From Seriola aureovittata (taxonomy: Eukaryota; Chordata; Actinopteri; Carangiformes; Carangidae): a stretch of 64,000 nt of DNA. A model generated the notes under the pieces. That model saw only the letters and a list, made by a program, of their open reading frames with translations, was not told where the DNA came from and did no database searches. Of this stretch, positions 50,580-63,904 are shown piece by piece (position 1 is the stretch's first letter; the number at the start of each line of letters is the position of its first letter). The DNA lies in assembly GCF_021018895.1 (NCBI RefSeq), contig NC_079377.1, positions 6,392,501 to 6,456,500 of the forward strand, in the 5' to 3' direction. A program made the position numbers and the translations under genes.

Positions 50580-50884
50580 TACTGTGGTTATTGACTCACT
50601 AATACTATAAGCCTGTACTTTACAAACAGAAACTGTGCGCATGATGAAATGTACACGGAGGCCTCATATGACCAGCATCAATGGGAACTGGTGTGAGAAA
50701 TGAAAGGAGATGATGTAATCAAATTATAAAGATCATATGCAGTCATTTGTGACGCCTATGATCAGATTTCGGTCATAAACATGACAAAGATTACATTTTA
50801 CTCACAATCTCAACAGTATTTTAAATAAGTTACTGCTTATGAACAGACTCAGTGAGTAACAGACAAACACAGTATTACACCCTT

Positions 50885-51092
50885 GCATTTTCTTTTTTTT
50901 TTTGTTATTTTTTCGGCATTTTTGCCTTTATTGGTATAGACACAGTGAGAGAGAGACAGTCAGATTGTGGAGAGAGAGAGAGGGGATGACATGCAGCAAA
51001 GGGCTCTGGGTCGGATTCACCCCACGCCCCTTGTGGTTAGGACTAGGCCTATGTGGTACGCGCTCTACCAGGTGAGCCACTGGGTCACCCCC
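50885..51092 (-). mobile_element. tRNA-derived SINE
   Basis: On the minus strand the head reads GGGTGACCCAGTGGCTCACC then TGGTAGAGCG, a good RNA polymerase III A box (TGGCTCACCTGG). GGGGTGAATCC about 40 nt later is a degraded B box. The tail (GCATGTCATCCCCTCTCTCT, then CAATAAAGGCAAAAATGCCG and an A-rich end) is typical of an abundant teleost SINE. Confidence 0.75.
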
Positions 51093-53247
51093 GTGTACAC
51101 ACTAGTATTAGATCCCCAACAGTGCGACAGCATGTTAAAGCGTTTAAATTCCTCCCTCTTGCCCCTGGGTGCACACAGAGGAATCTCAGGCCCATCCAAT
51201 AAAACAGAGTGTGTTTGTACAACTCCTGACTACTAAGGGCTGCTTTTCACATTACCAAATACTGTACATTCCTCCAAATGGTAAACACATCCCCGTCTCT
51301 CTCTCTCTCTTCCTCTCTCTCTCTCACACATACACACACACACACGCACACAAACACACACACACACACACACACGCACACATGTACACAAACACATTCA
51401 GAAAGCTGAAATACTGGTGTGTTTGTGTGTGTTGGTGCACAGCACATAAATCCGGTGAGTCACAGATAGCTGCTGAGATAACAGTGGTACTGAGCATCCA
51501 AATGAGTGTGTGTGCGAGCACGTGTGTGTGTCATTAGTGCTAAACGCCACCCAACCCACCTCAGGAGTCGGGTAGGGAACAGCTGGAACCAGGCAGCAAC
51601 ATCTGTCAGTCGCATCAACACAACTGTCATCAGCCACTCATCCAGACGTTGCTAAACTCTGATTGGTGCATGGAAGAAACCAGTAACAAAAACACAAATA
51701 CAGAAATTACTTGTGACATAACCGAAACTGTTCTAACTGCCTCCTGTTTGCATGCACTTAACACTTACTTGCAGTGGCAGAAAAACATATGTAGTATATA
51801 ATTTTTTAGTATAAGTTGTCCTAATCTGCAAGCAATTAACTGATCTGATTTACTGAGGGAACCTCTCAACATCTCAGACTAACTTCTTGGTAAATTTTGT
51901 GAAATAGATCTAAAATGGGAAGATCAGTTGTGGTATTTGTTGATAATAAAGCTTAGACAATAAATTTATAAAAAAAATGCAGTGATGCTGAAAAAGAAGT
52001 AATAAATGATGAAACGATATTCTAAAACATATATCAAGTCTGAAGTTTAATAACTACACAGCCATAACGCCTTGATTGGAAAGCTCACATACTGTTTTCA
52101 TGCATTTATAGACCTATTATTTTTTATGCTTTTTTTTTTTTTTTTGTCATGATAATCCAAGCTTCAGGGAAGGTCAGCCAAAGGTCCCATACCTTACTTG
52201 ACCTCAGACGTCATACTTGCAGGGTGTATAAATTGCACTTCTGAGGGAATATGATGGGAAATAAGTCAGTCTCCATGTATCACATGCTGGTTCACACAGT
52301 CTCAGAGCTCTCTTACAGCTCAGTCACGTCACCGTGTATTCAACTGCTCTTTGAAAACAACACCGCTTCCATTCAGTCTTTATCAGTGCATCAACAGTCA
52401 GGGGAACACATGGCTGTCCTCACAGCGCCGTGTTCTCTCTCTATCATATTTCACTCGGTACCTCTTTTTCCTGTTCTGTCCCTACACCCTGAACAAGAAG
52501 GGTTCTATGCAGTACTAGAAGATGGTTCTTAAGGCCTGGAGCAGAACAAATGTTTATTACACTTTTTTAGAAAGGGTAACAGGTTACACAAGTTGTTTAT
52601 TTGATTTGCCTTTTTATAAAAAACAAATTAAAGGTCATTATACTTCCATATAGAACTACTTTCAAAACCAAAGAACCACTGAAAAGCTTTTCCTTTCCTT
52701 GGTTTTCAGTATCATAGGTCCTAAAAAACCTGGCTTTATACAGTTCAGGAGATATATGGGTTTAGGGTGGACGGCTTGCTACTTCCCACCATACTACCTA
52801 TTATTTTGGACCAGTGTATGTGTGTGTGTGTGTTTTTCAAGGCGCATGACTTTTAAACAACTATTTTTGTTGGTTTTGGTTGAGTGTTTCTGTGTGAGAG
52901 GGAGAGAACGTATGTTTGCCTTGTGTGGTTTTCCTCCGGCTGTGGAGGGCTTGCCTCAGCCTCCATCACCATCATTACAGCCAACCGAACGAGACAGAGA
53001 CAGAGAACATTAAATATCGTATTTATGAAAAAATCAATCTTATGAGCTGAGACTTTAGGAGCCATATCAGCTCACGACTTTTCTCAACATAAATGGGCAT
53101 TTTAATTTAATTGTTGTTGTTTGTGCCTGAGACCTAATTATTTTCTCAACATTACCATGGTAGTATGGTTTTGCTAAATATTGCTACTTCAGTGTTAGCA
53201 CATTTAATTTACACAATAGCTAACATATCAAGTAGATGCAAATTAAA

Positions 53248-53340
53248 CAATATCACACGAGAGGGCCGCAGGCCTCGTACCTGTGACCGTTTCACAGCCG
53301 TGCTGATATTCAGTACATCGCTCCCGATCGTGTGATATTG
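53248..53340. repeat. 93-bp palindromic element with 13-bp perfect arms
   Basis: CAATATCACACGA (53248-53260) and TCGTGTGATATTG (53328-53340) are exact reverse complements. Inside the left arm, CGAGAGGGCC and GGCCTCG form a second small stem. It looks like a foldback miniature element. Confidence 0.7.
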
Positions 53341-55889
53341 CTTTTATACAACATACTACGAGCGCCGTATTAGTTAAATAAGTAACAACAGATTATGATT
53401 TGTTTGTTTATTTGATCATTTACTCGGCTACAACAACACGAATAGTTCCACATCTGGATTGGTACTGGACTGTTGCTTAGCAACACATAAACATTTTCCT
53501 GACCTGCACAGTGGTACTTTGTCAACATGTTACCTCAGGTGTGCGCTGAAGTATAAGCTTCTTCCCTTTGTGCTCTTCTGACGACCATACATCATTTAAT
53601 TCAAATGCTATTTCTGGAAATATTTATCTTTGCAAAATTTGTTACAATCGAAGCTAGATAATGACTGTTAATGTGACACTAATTAACGGTTAATAGAACA
53701 CCTGTAAAGCGGAGTGATACATGCAGTTAAAAGTCCCAGTGCTGTTGTACTCTATATCAGCACTCACAGAATGTTTCTTGTCCAATCAAATGACTTGGTC
53801 GGAACTAACAACTGTACATGCATCACCAGCACTTATATAACTGCTAACCATGTTCACAGCAAGCTAGCTGTCAACATGCTAACATTATCAGATGGTTTAA
53901 GATTTGGCCTAGCAGCTACCAGTTACATGTCAGTTAAGCTAAGCAGACAAGTTTCATGCTAACACTAATTTCTGGAGCTAAATTATCTTGAACATCTTGA
54001 AACAGTATACACACACACTACAAACATTTTTAAAGTTTTTTATACTGGCTTGGTATTTATCTCTATTTATCTTATTAATGAGTGTCAATAATAAGCTAAA
54101 ACACTTGAAATGTGAAAGATATCTAGCTAGGCAAGCCTTGAAAAGGTTTAGGGTCTCTGAGGTGACACACACAGTCACTCTCAGCAGGTGGGAAAGAGCA
54201 TGGTGTGTTTGTGCATGTGTGTGTGTTGGGGGTCAGGGAGGTCAGTGGGTGGTTGCCTGGATTCCTTCATGCTAGTATTTAGCCACGCTGCTGCAGACCT
54301 TGTGTTTTTAACCATGACAGCTGCTAATCTCTTGTCCCGACGGCTCACTGACAACCTGACTGTGTTTGCGCATATGCCTGTGTGTACATGTGAAATTTTG
54401 TCCTTCATGTGTACATGCTTGAACTTGAACTGCGTGTAAGCTGACACAGCAATGTCCTCTTAATTGCATGGCGATATATTTGTTTTTCCCTTAGGATATC
54501 TATGGGTGACATGATCTATGTGTGATAATTTCACAACCAGATAAATACACAGAACAGATGCAGACATCTTTCATCATGCTTGATCTGCTATAGCTGTGGT
54601 TACATTCCCATCTAGAAGAAACAAGTCAAGTCTTTCTTGTTCAACATTCAACATTAATACAAACATTAGAAGAATTTGTATGTAAGGTTTTGACTAAAAT
54701 AGTGACTCTACTTTCAGTGCTGCCAACTTATATGCTTCTCTGAACAAAAAACAGCACCTGAATGCAGACAAAGCAAAAAGGTTAACTCATCAACAGTTCA
54801 TATCAACACATAACTATGCTATACATTAGATGTCCTGACTCACAGTTATTGAAGTAGTTAGAGAAAGTCAGAGTTAAATATGCGTTAGCAAGCTCATTAA
54901 ATTAGCTTAGCTACTAATGAGACAGTAAGATCATACAGATTTGTCCTTTCAATCAAAGGACGAATCTGTACCAACTACTGTTTCATAACCATGTAAATCA
55001 TTCCAATTTTATGGAGCAGTTTATACTCCTAACAGAGGAAGGTTCTGAGGTTAAGTGGGTGGTGCAAAACAGCTATGATAGCTTCCTCTGTTTAGGACTC
55101 TGTTGCCACTGACAGGACAACTTGCTATTGGTCGACGGTGCAAACGGTGCAAAACGGTGCTCTAAATTGTCATGGATTTACTAATCTTCACAACTGATCA
55201 CTAATGACTGTGTCTTATTTTATTTCTCAATTATACCAATTTAAATGCTGATATGACATGATCGTAATTAATGTTTTAATTTTAAAACAAATAATATTAA
55301 GAAAATGTCAGTTTTGGTTTGTTTTTGGCAATTGGACAAAAAATCTTTCCATGCCTTCTTCAGCTCCTTAAACACATTAGTACATTATAATTACTTTGTA
55401 TACTTCTGATTTCAAAACAACTTAGGTCAAGATTTCACAAGACAATGCAGGTAGCCCCATGAACTTCTGTGCTGGTGCTGTGATTATGTAGGTTTTCATC
55501 TATGTAACATTCACTCCACATCAACATGCCTGTGGGTAAGTAGATAGCCGAGAGCCACTAGACTCAGCCATTACGGTAATATATCATTCATGGATTCCCT
55601 GGCGAGCGTCCAGATTAAAACTCACTGACACAGATACTTAACTCTGCCACAATGTAGGTCAATAATCTACTACACACAGTTAAAAGCAGGAGTTTTATTC
55701 CAACTCTTTCCCCGCAATACTTTATTTGATGTATTCCTATGCTTATTCAGCATAGAACCTAATGACAGCCTAAGTATATATGTATGTTCCTCTCCCGCAG
55801 TCTCTCTGTTACTGGGCCTCTACACGACGTGCCTGAGTGAGTGGCATGAGTGAGGTGACTGAGTTCACAGTGTATGTGTGTGTGTGCAT

Positions 55890-55891
<2 letters not shown>

Positions 55892-55920
<29 letters not shown>
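55892..55920. repeat. (GA)n microsatellite
   Basis: About 14 GA units followed by GGATGGATGGAGGGAGGG. Confidence 0.93.
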
Positions 55921-56883
55921 GGATGGATGGAGGGAGGGAGAGATAGACGGGACAACCGGGGTCGGCTGACCACAGAGGAATTCTCCCTGCAGGCCTCAGG
56001 GCCCACAGCTGATCGCAGCACATGCTAATTAGTTTACCTCAGTGTATACACACACAGTCGCACACACAAGAACAATACCGCACTCTAACATAGCAAAAAC
56101 ACATCTTTTACACACATATCATTTATAGACTTTCCTGAAATCCATCAGAAGTTAAATGTGACTGGTCTTTTTCTCTCTCTCACGACCGCACATACACATC
56201 TGGTTGAGCTGCACACATACACATATTGTCTGTCTCTGTCCTTGGGGAACATGGTGGCGCAGTCAAATGACATAGGACTTTGTCACACACATGACATCGC
56301 AGTGTGGAAGTGGGTCAGGCAGTATTTGCAAAGCACAATGTTTGTTTTAAAGTGTGTGGAAACCAGATGGGTGGAGTTATCCAAACCAAGAACAGCCCAG
56401 GACAGTTGTTGTCAAATGCTGTCAAATTTAGAAAAGCACACAAAGTTGAGGACATTTTGCTCTGAAGAGCGAAAACATTTGTTTTATTCAGAGTTTTATT
56501 CTTCTCTGTATCTCCAACTGCATTTTTACTGTCAGGGGAAATAAACGGTTTCTGATTAAACCTGCAGTAGTAGCAGTAAATCATGATTATGCATACTTGT
56601 GTGGTATCTTTTTGACGTTAGAAATACTTCAGGCTAATCATGTAGACAATTCTATTATACATACATATTCAGTCACAGTACATTATGTCCGTAGCAGTGG
56701 TTTTCTACATTATGTGATCTAATAGGTTACATATGATGCTGTTCTCATCAACAAGCACATTACAGTGTGGGAAATCTAACTTTCTGCATCTTTTCTATAT
56801 CTGTGCTTCCAACACAAAAATCATAGCATTTTTGTATTTAAGAATTTTTGATTGGAGTTCAACAGTCACATTAGAATAGCAAC

Positions 56884-57165
56884 TAATGCAGCTAAAATTA
56901 TTTTCCTCATTGACTAATTTTAAATGTTTCCAATAAATCTATTAATTGTTTTTGTAGGAAATGTCAGGAAGTTTTGAAAAATGCCCATCAAAAGTTCGAG
57001 TCCCAAGTGATGACCTCATATGTTTAGTTTTGTCTGACTAACAGTCGAAAACTCATCTTCACGTTTGTGAAACAGGAACCAGCAAATAGTTTAAATTTTC
57101 AATTGTCAATTATCAATTAATGTTTTTTCAATTGACTGACCATTCAACTGACGGCTGTGAAATGA
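56884..57165. repeat. Family C miniature-transposon remnant
   Basis: AACTAATGCAGCTAAAATTA at the left, GTTTTGTCTGACTAACAGTC in the middle and GGAACCAGCAAATAGTTTAA to the right are recognisable parts of the AATCGATT-rich teleost element, related to 4211-4571. Confidence 0.5.
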
Positions 57166-57491
57166 TTATCTCGGTAACAGAGGAAAAAAATATGAAAAGC
57201 TGTGCTGACAGGGAAATGAGCATCTTTGAGAAATGTCTCAGTGGAAAATAAGTCTACGACAACCTGAGCAGCTGGGACTATTTTATGCAAAGTTTTTATC
57301 ATTTCATATGTTTAATCTCACCCTCGGTACATTAACTGTCCATATGCTCTGCTAAATAAATGTGTATAAACGTGTATGTGCTGTGTCACAGGTAATGTGT
57401 AATATTGAGGTGTTGACCATCATATGACCGGACCACTGCTCTATAAAAGCACAGCCACATGATCTATGCACACACAAGCACAAAAACACAT

Positions 57492-57538
<47 letters not shown>
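57492..57538. repeat. (CA)n microsatellite
   Basis: A pure CA run of about 23 units. Confidence 0.96.
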
Positions 57539-57920
57539 ACCTCTCTTTCTCTCTTGACTTTGCAGACCGCACCCGCTGTCGACATGGCAACCCTTAACGA
57601 GTTGGTTGTCAAGGCCGCCTTGACTCCTCCCTCTTCTCTTCTTGGTGTGAGCTAAGTGATCATGACACTATGGAAACACGTAAGAGGGAGGGCGAGAGAG
57701 CTAGGGAGAGAGGGTAAGGGATGAAGAGAGGGAGACACGTGAAGAGAGAAACAGATGTAAACAGAGATAGAAAAAAAGATGAGGGGAGAGAAGGGAAAGG
57801 CCACCGCTTAAGGACTGAGTTAATTTACATTTATTGAATAACTCTTGACATCAGTTTTTCAATTACTGTACAAATGCCTGGAAACTAGGGTTTTAAGAGT
57901 TTTGGGAAATGTTCCCTAAT

Positions 57921-57927
57921 TGTGTGT

Positions 57928-57995
<68 letters not shown>
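57921..57995. repeat. (TG)n microsatellite
   Basis: TG units with one TATG interruption near 57931. Confidence 0.96.
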
Positions 57996-57998
<3 letters not shown>

Positions 57999-58675
57999 TT
58001 GCATGCATGAATGAAGACTTTTAAGGAAACTTTATGAATTTAAATCAGATTTTTGATGAAATGTGATAATAGTATAATAATAATGATTTTATAGCTGAGG
58101 TTTATTTGCAACACAAGATGTTTTCACTGCTTCAAACCAAGAGACAACAGGAAAAACAAGGTCATCAGCTCCTTCTATATGGTTCATGTTACTGCTGTGG
58201 ACAATACATGGCTGACAGTCAGCTTACACTCCATGCTGCTCATATGCTCCCACCTATACAGTTTAGTGCAGGAGCCTCTGACTGCAGTATCCTGTGATAA
58301 CTATGACCACTTGATGATGCAGCTCACTTAACGTAACACACTACTGGGCCTATGTGATCTTGTGTCGTTTAATGGCAAACATATGACACAGTGTGGGGGT
58401 CACAAAGGTCAATAAAGTTAGGCAATGAATAATTTGTTAGCATTAAAAGAACTAAAATTCCCATTACAATTTTACCAGCATGACAGCACGAGTACTTCTT
58501 GTTTGCATTCTAACTTTTTTTTTTGTTTTCCATATCAATGATTGGTTTCTTTTGTATCCATTATATCCACCAACATTGTCTGCTAATGTCAATTTACCAG
58601 CCTTTTAGCTGTATTCTCTGCTTTCAGAAAAACACTGATCTACACCCCGTTCAGCCCCCTATGCTCCTGCTGTTA

Positions 58676-59016
58676 TTAAAGGAATGCTTTGACATTGTGG
58701 TAAAAATGTTTTTTTTTTTTTTCTTGCCGAGAGGTAAAATTGATGCCACTGTCATGTCTGTACAGTAAATATGAGGCTTGAGCAACTTCATAGCTTAGCT
58801 TAGCATAAAGACATGGAAACAGAGAGCCTGGCTCTGTCCAAAGGCAACAAATCTGTCTACCAGCACCTCTAAAGCTCATTCATTAATAAACATGTTATTA
58901 TTAATCTGATTTGTTTAATCCATTAGAAATTAAAAAAAAAAGAGAGAGAAAAAAAGTAATTTAAGTAAGTACAATTTAAGTAAGTGGATTTCCCAAAATG
59001 TCAAACTGCTCCTTTA
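58676..59016 (+). mobile_element. Family A miniature inverted-repeat element
   Basis: The left end is TTAAAGGAATGCTTTGACAT. The right end is AATGTCAAACTGCTCCTTTA, whose complement is TAAAGGAGCAGTTTGACATT, giving terminal inverted repeats of about 20 bp with few mismatches. The interior shares CATGTCTGTACAGTAAATAT with the copy at 20575-21236. Non-coding, with a 12-nt T run near 58710. Confidence 0.7.
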
Positions 59017-62000
59017 GAACATGTCTGAAGTACCTACAACTGATCAACCTGCCCACTGACTTGCCTCATTCTGTGAAAGTAGTAATGTTTACCCTGTGAT
59101 GGTCTAGGGCTCATGGGAAATTATGTTTGTAAAGGCTGCTACAAACATAAACAGCTATATTAACCCCCCCCCCCCCCCCTTTTTACTAACCTAAATTAGA
59201 TGTATGAACTGAGTAACATAACTGGGTTTTTGTTTATTTTTAATTTCAATTAATCATTTTTTATTTTGAATGACATTTTCTTATTCCTGGAACAAAACCC
59301 AGAAGTTTGGCAGAAATCGTAGAGATGGATATCTCAAAACCTGGGCAAAAAAAAATCTAAACTAAACAATATGGGTGGTCATTGTACACAACAGCAGCAA
59401 GGTTGTAATTTAAATGAAAGATCAAACCACAAACATGTGGCTGCTTGGAATACACACATGGCTTTTACAATATGAAGGTTTAATGCTAGAATTAGTTTAA
59501 TGTACAAGCAAAGCACTGAAATATATCTCACTCACTCCTCTATTTTCCCCATGAATGTGACTATAAGCACAAACCGACCCTTAACATGCTCAATAATGTC
59601 ATTCACAAGTCAACTTCCACCAGCACATATTGTAAACCCACCCGCCCACCATACAAATGGACATTAAGCTCATTGCACCATCTCGCAGTCAGGACATTCA
59701 CATTACTCTCATTACAGTGAGTGTCACCCTCAGGTCAACACGCTGACCTTTACCCTTTTTGACCTATGAACACAGCTAACATGACCTGTCTGATAGACAT
59801 CTAATAGAATCACATACTGGGGTACCGCTCCTATGATATGTGTGTGTGTGTGTGTGTGTGTCACTCAAGATTGAATGAACTGAATGACTGAATGAAAGAA
59901 AGGAACTGTGTAATGTGTGCAATGTGAAAAGAATTATTCAGTCTCAGGGGTCAGTTGGTGTGTGTGTGTGCGTGACTGTGTGTGAGTGTGTGTGTGTGGT
60001 AGTAGTGTCATATGATTACATTAGTCAGACACTGAGTGCATTTCAGTGCTTCTGCATAAGCCTTCTGGTAATATGACTACAAATGTTTTTTTTAAATACA
60101 CAAATAACGATTACAGCCCAGCTTCTCACAGCCATGTTTTGAGAGAGACATGAGTCTTAGCATCATGTGAATCTATGAATGTGTAACTGTGTATTTGTGC
60201 TTTTGTTTATGTGTTCATCACTGGAAACTGTTTTCTCAACGCTTTATACTTTGTTTACCCTTTTTTTTTTTTCAAATGACCCATTTCTAAATTGACAAAT
60301 AGAGCTGCATTTTCATACATGTGGGCTAACACATGTATCTATGTAAGTTTGCATACGGTAAATTTGCATGTGAAACCACAAAGGGACTGAAAATATGGTT
60401 TAACCCTCAAAGCACTGACTCATATTAGCCCACTTGGGAACAAGCTTTGTCATGCTTTTGCAGCTCTGCTGAGAAACACTCTTTTATCTTTCTTCTCAGA
60501 AGATTTTGGATGGATTTATTTGAAACAGTATTCAGATTAGAGTGAAACTGAAAATGGTTCTTGTGATATAAGCCGTTTGTGTCTTATCTGTTCCCTTACT
60601 GAACCTGCTCTGACTCAGACTCTGGCTTCTCACTCATTCATGCCAGCATGCAACAATGCATAGTGATTATCCTCATTAGAGCAGATGGCTCCACTGTTTT
60701 TTTGGGTAATTGAAAGCATCCTCTGTTTTCCCTATGCACACTGAGGAGACAAAAGTATACAGATAATACCAGAGCTTTATGGGATTCTGTGATAATACTG
60801 ATAATTAATAATAACACAGGATATTAAAAATACACTAGTGGTGAAAGCCAAGTATATTAACCTATTATATTAAGTACTGCATTTACAGTTTTGAAGTAGG
60901 CCTTGTAGTTTTTATGTGACTTTATTCGTCAATATATATTATTTTGGAATTTTTATTACATTTACCAATGTTAACTCTTGCTTCTATCACATCTTTTCTT
61001 CTACTGAAGTTAGCATGCTAACCAGCTAGCCGGGCTGTCTCGACAGATACTCACTGTAGCCTCCAATCTGCCCCGAAGGACTACCGTTGCTCAGGGCTCG
61101 TATCTTGTTTTGTAAATGCAATGATGTAACTTCTGCTGAATATCTGCCACTGGGAACACGTGAACAATAACTAACATAGGCCCCCCTCTCCCAATACAAA
61201 ATGTTCACAGGGGAAATTCAACATGAGTGCTTGTGTACATTCACTTGAATGAAAAAACATTGACAAAATAATAATTTCTTCCACTGATGGTATGTGCCCA
61301 GTTCTATTAAGATGAGATGAAATGTAATGATGAAATGAAAGAGAAGTACGGAGGTCTAAAGACAATTAAAGACTCACAACAATCTTGTAGATAAGACAGA
61401 CACATTTACGAGATGACTGCATGTGGTGTCACCAGCTCTGATGAAGTAATACACTCTGAGCTGATTGTGGCTTTTTAACCAGCAGCTGTTCTACTCAATA
61501 AAAGTTACTGCTTATCAAACTACCAGACAATATATTACAAAGTAACAGATATCTATTCATACAGAGTTGATGCAATCCTTGATACATACTTCCTGTATTT
61601 CCTTGTACTGTGCCTGTGTCTGTGGCTACAGAGGCCCATGTGGGACAGAAAGCCCTGGGGGGAGTGGAATAAAAGTTGGATAACTGTATCTGGTTGTGGT
61701 CAGACCAGTCATAACCCATAATTCAGCATGAGGAACATCACTGGCCTGGGGGGTAAAAAGTTATGAGACAATACTCTGGGTAATGCTTTTTAATATGGCG
61801 ACCAGCTGTCTATCTGGACCTCTACCTGCCTGCTTGTCTGTCTGTCTGCTTGCTTCCCTGCCTGCCTGTCTGTGTGTGTGTCTGTCTGCCTGCGTCTAAT
61901 ATTACATCCTTTTAAAATCTGGTGCTGCATACCTGATCTGCGACTTGTTTATGGAAACTCTATCCTCGCCAATGTGATTGCTTCCTCGTCTCCCAGTCAT

Positions 62001-63123
62001 GCCTGACTCACTTTATGAGGCGTCCCAATGGACAAACAGGCTTTCATGCTTCACGTAACTCTTTGTGTGTGTGTACTGGGAAACTTTTACTCATTCTTAA
62101 TTGTGTGTGAGTGTGCACCCGGGCAGGTCTTGCGGTTTTTCAAACAAGTTTTGGAGAAGAGATTCATCAGTGAAAGATATCACCTCAGTTTTTGTTGCCG
62201 GTTGCACGGAGCACATGGACTGCTGGAGGATACATGTTTATCCAGATGTGCACTGCATGAATCATATAATATCATGTGACACCATTACATGATTCAAAAC
62301 GCAGAAGTCATCAAAAAAAACAGTACAGCTGGACACTGATGACATTATGTGTAGTATCTACAGCTTGTAAGTGCTTTTGTGTCGGTATGACGTGCCACAC
62401 ACACTTACACACCTTGTCCTGCTCCTCTGACGTTGAGCTCAGTCCAGTATGTAGGCCAGTGGATAAGAGCAGTGGCAGTAGGCAAGCAGTCATCAGACAA
62501 ATATCATACAGTGAGAGGAGACACATTCCTAATCATCCGTCAACATAATCCTGCTCAACAATAACTGACACTCTGAGTTATATAAGAGTTATTCACCCTG
62601 TTAAACTCCCAGCAAGTGAGTAAGTTGTCAAAAGGGTCAAGTGTAGTCCAGAGTCCAGGGCTGACATGAGAGGAAATGAGGGCCTAGTTTAGTTTTTTAA
62701 CCAAGAAAGAAAAATTTAGGTTATACAGTAATACAAGTCCTAGCTCAGCACCTCAACATGAAGTCATATGCACACAAAGGTCACCAGCTCTTGTGGTATC
62801 TTTGCAGTTTAGCAGGCTCGGGTACACACAAGTGCACACAGTAGGTTTGGTTAAAATATAACTGGCAACCTTTGCAATGTCAGCTTCCATCTGTCTGCTG
62901 TCTCATTACTGTAAACTCTGCACAGAAGATTCCTAATGAAGAGTGAGACACAAACAAGATCATCAGTCTTACTGTGAGCTAACAGATTACAAAAGGATGT
63001 AATTTAAATACAAGTCAAGATGTAATGACTCTAACTTTATGCTTTGATGTGGAGGAGACAAAGCCTCTCACTTCCTGGAACTGTCTTTCAGCAATTTATT
63101 GTAATTCACATCTGAAACTTCCC

Positions 63124-63182
<59 letters not shown>

Positions 63183-63183
63183 T
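63124..63183. repeat. (GATA)15 tetranucleotide microsatellite
   Basis: An uninterrupted GATA run of about 60 bp. Confidence 0.98.
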
Positions 63184-63654
63184 CAACTAAAAATCCAACA
63201 TTATCAGCAACCACAAAGCTGCTAAATGGGGTCATGGTGAACCAACCTAACCTGATCTAACCTCATCCAGCCGGCCTCCATGACGCAGCACCACCACTCC
63301 ATCCAGTATTCATCACCATCTGTGGTCTGCTGCCACTGCAGGACATGGCTGTAGGCAGAGCATACAGTGGTTAATATGGAAGTGCTGGAGAGATGCATGT
63401 ATGAGGGATTTATAAGGATAGAGTGTGTGGGCAGGAAGGACACTGATGGAATAAACTGGGTTGGAAAAAGTGAATTAGTTGTGTTTATTAAAAAAGATGC
63501 ATATTGTAGATGTGGAGGCGGCCTTGGTCTAGACCGGAGCACCAAATCATGTCAGGTAAAAGACAGAGGGAGAGACAAAGAGAAAAAGAGATAAGGGAAA
63601 GAGAGGAAGTGACATCACTGCAGAAGGAGATTTTGCATGTTTGTTCACGATGTA

Positions 63655-63655
<1 letters not shown>

Positions 63656-63711
<56 letters not shown>
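63656..63711. repeat. (TG)n microsatellite
   Basis: A pure TG run of about 28 units. Confidence 0.96.
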
Positions 63712-63713
<2 letters not shown>

Positions 63714-63866
63714 GTGAGGGCCGGTGAAAAGGTGACTGACAGGCACAAACAGGCTAACCAAACATTCAGTTGATGCTGTATGTGTGAGTGTGTTTGTGTG
63801 TAGGAGGGTGGGGGAGTATCTGCCCCTTTCTATGTGAGTATGTGTGTTTGGCTTTGGTATGTGAAT

Positions 63867-63868
<2 letters not shown>

Positions 63869-63901
<33 letters not shown>
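63869..63901. repeat. (GT)n microsatellite
   Basis: About 16 GT units. Confidence 0.95.

Positions 63902-63904
<3 letters not shown>

Noticed and set aside
53820..53960. Possible further copy of the GCTAACATGC-rich family B element
   Set aside because: Only short GCTAAC/TTAGC motifs are shared; alignment with the clear copies is too weak to call.
56158..56544. A 128-codon open frame in the downstream intergenic region
   Set aside because: Composition is non-coding-like, no motif or homology was recognised and there is no convincing gene structure around it.
59164..59179. Poly(C) runs here and at 45915-45930
   Set aside because: Homopolymers of about 16 nt are common in repeat-rich fish DNA and may vary through sequencing error; no function inferred.
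63124..63183. Regular repeat array considered as CRISPR-like
   Set aside because: It is a simple GATA tetranucleotide microsatellite without spacers, in a vertebrate genome.
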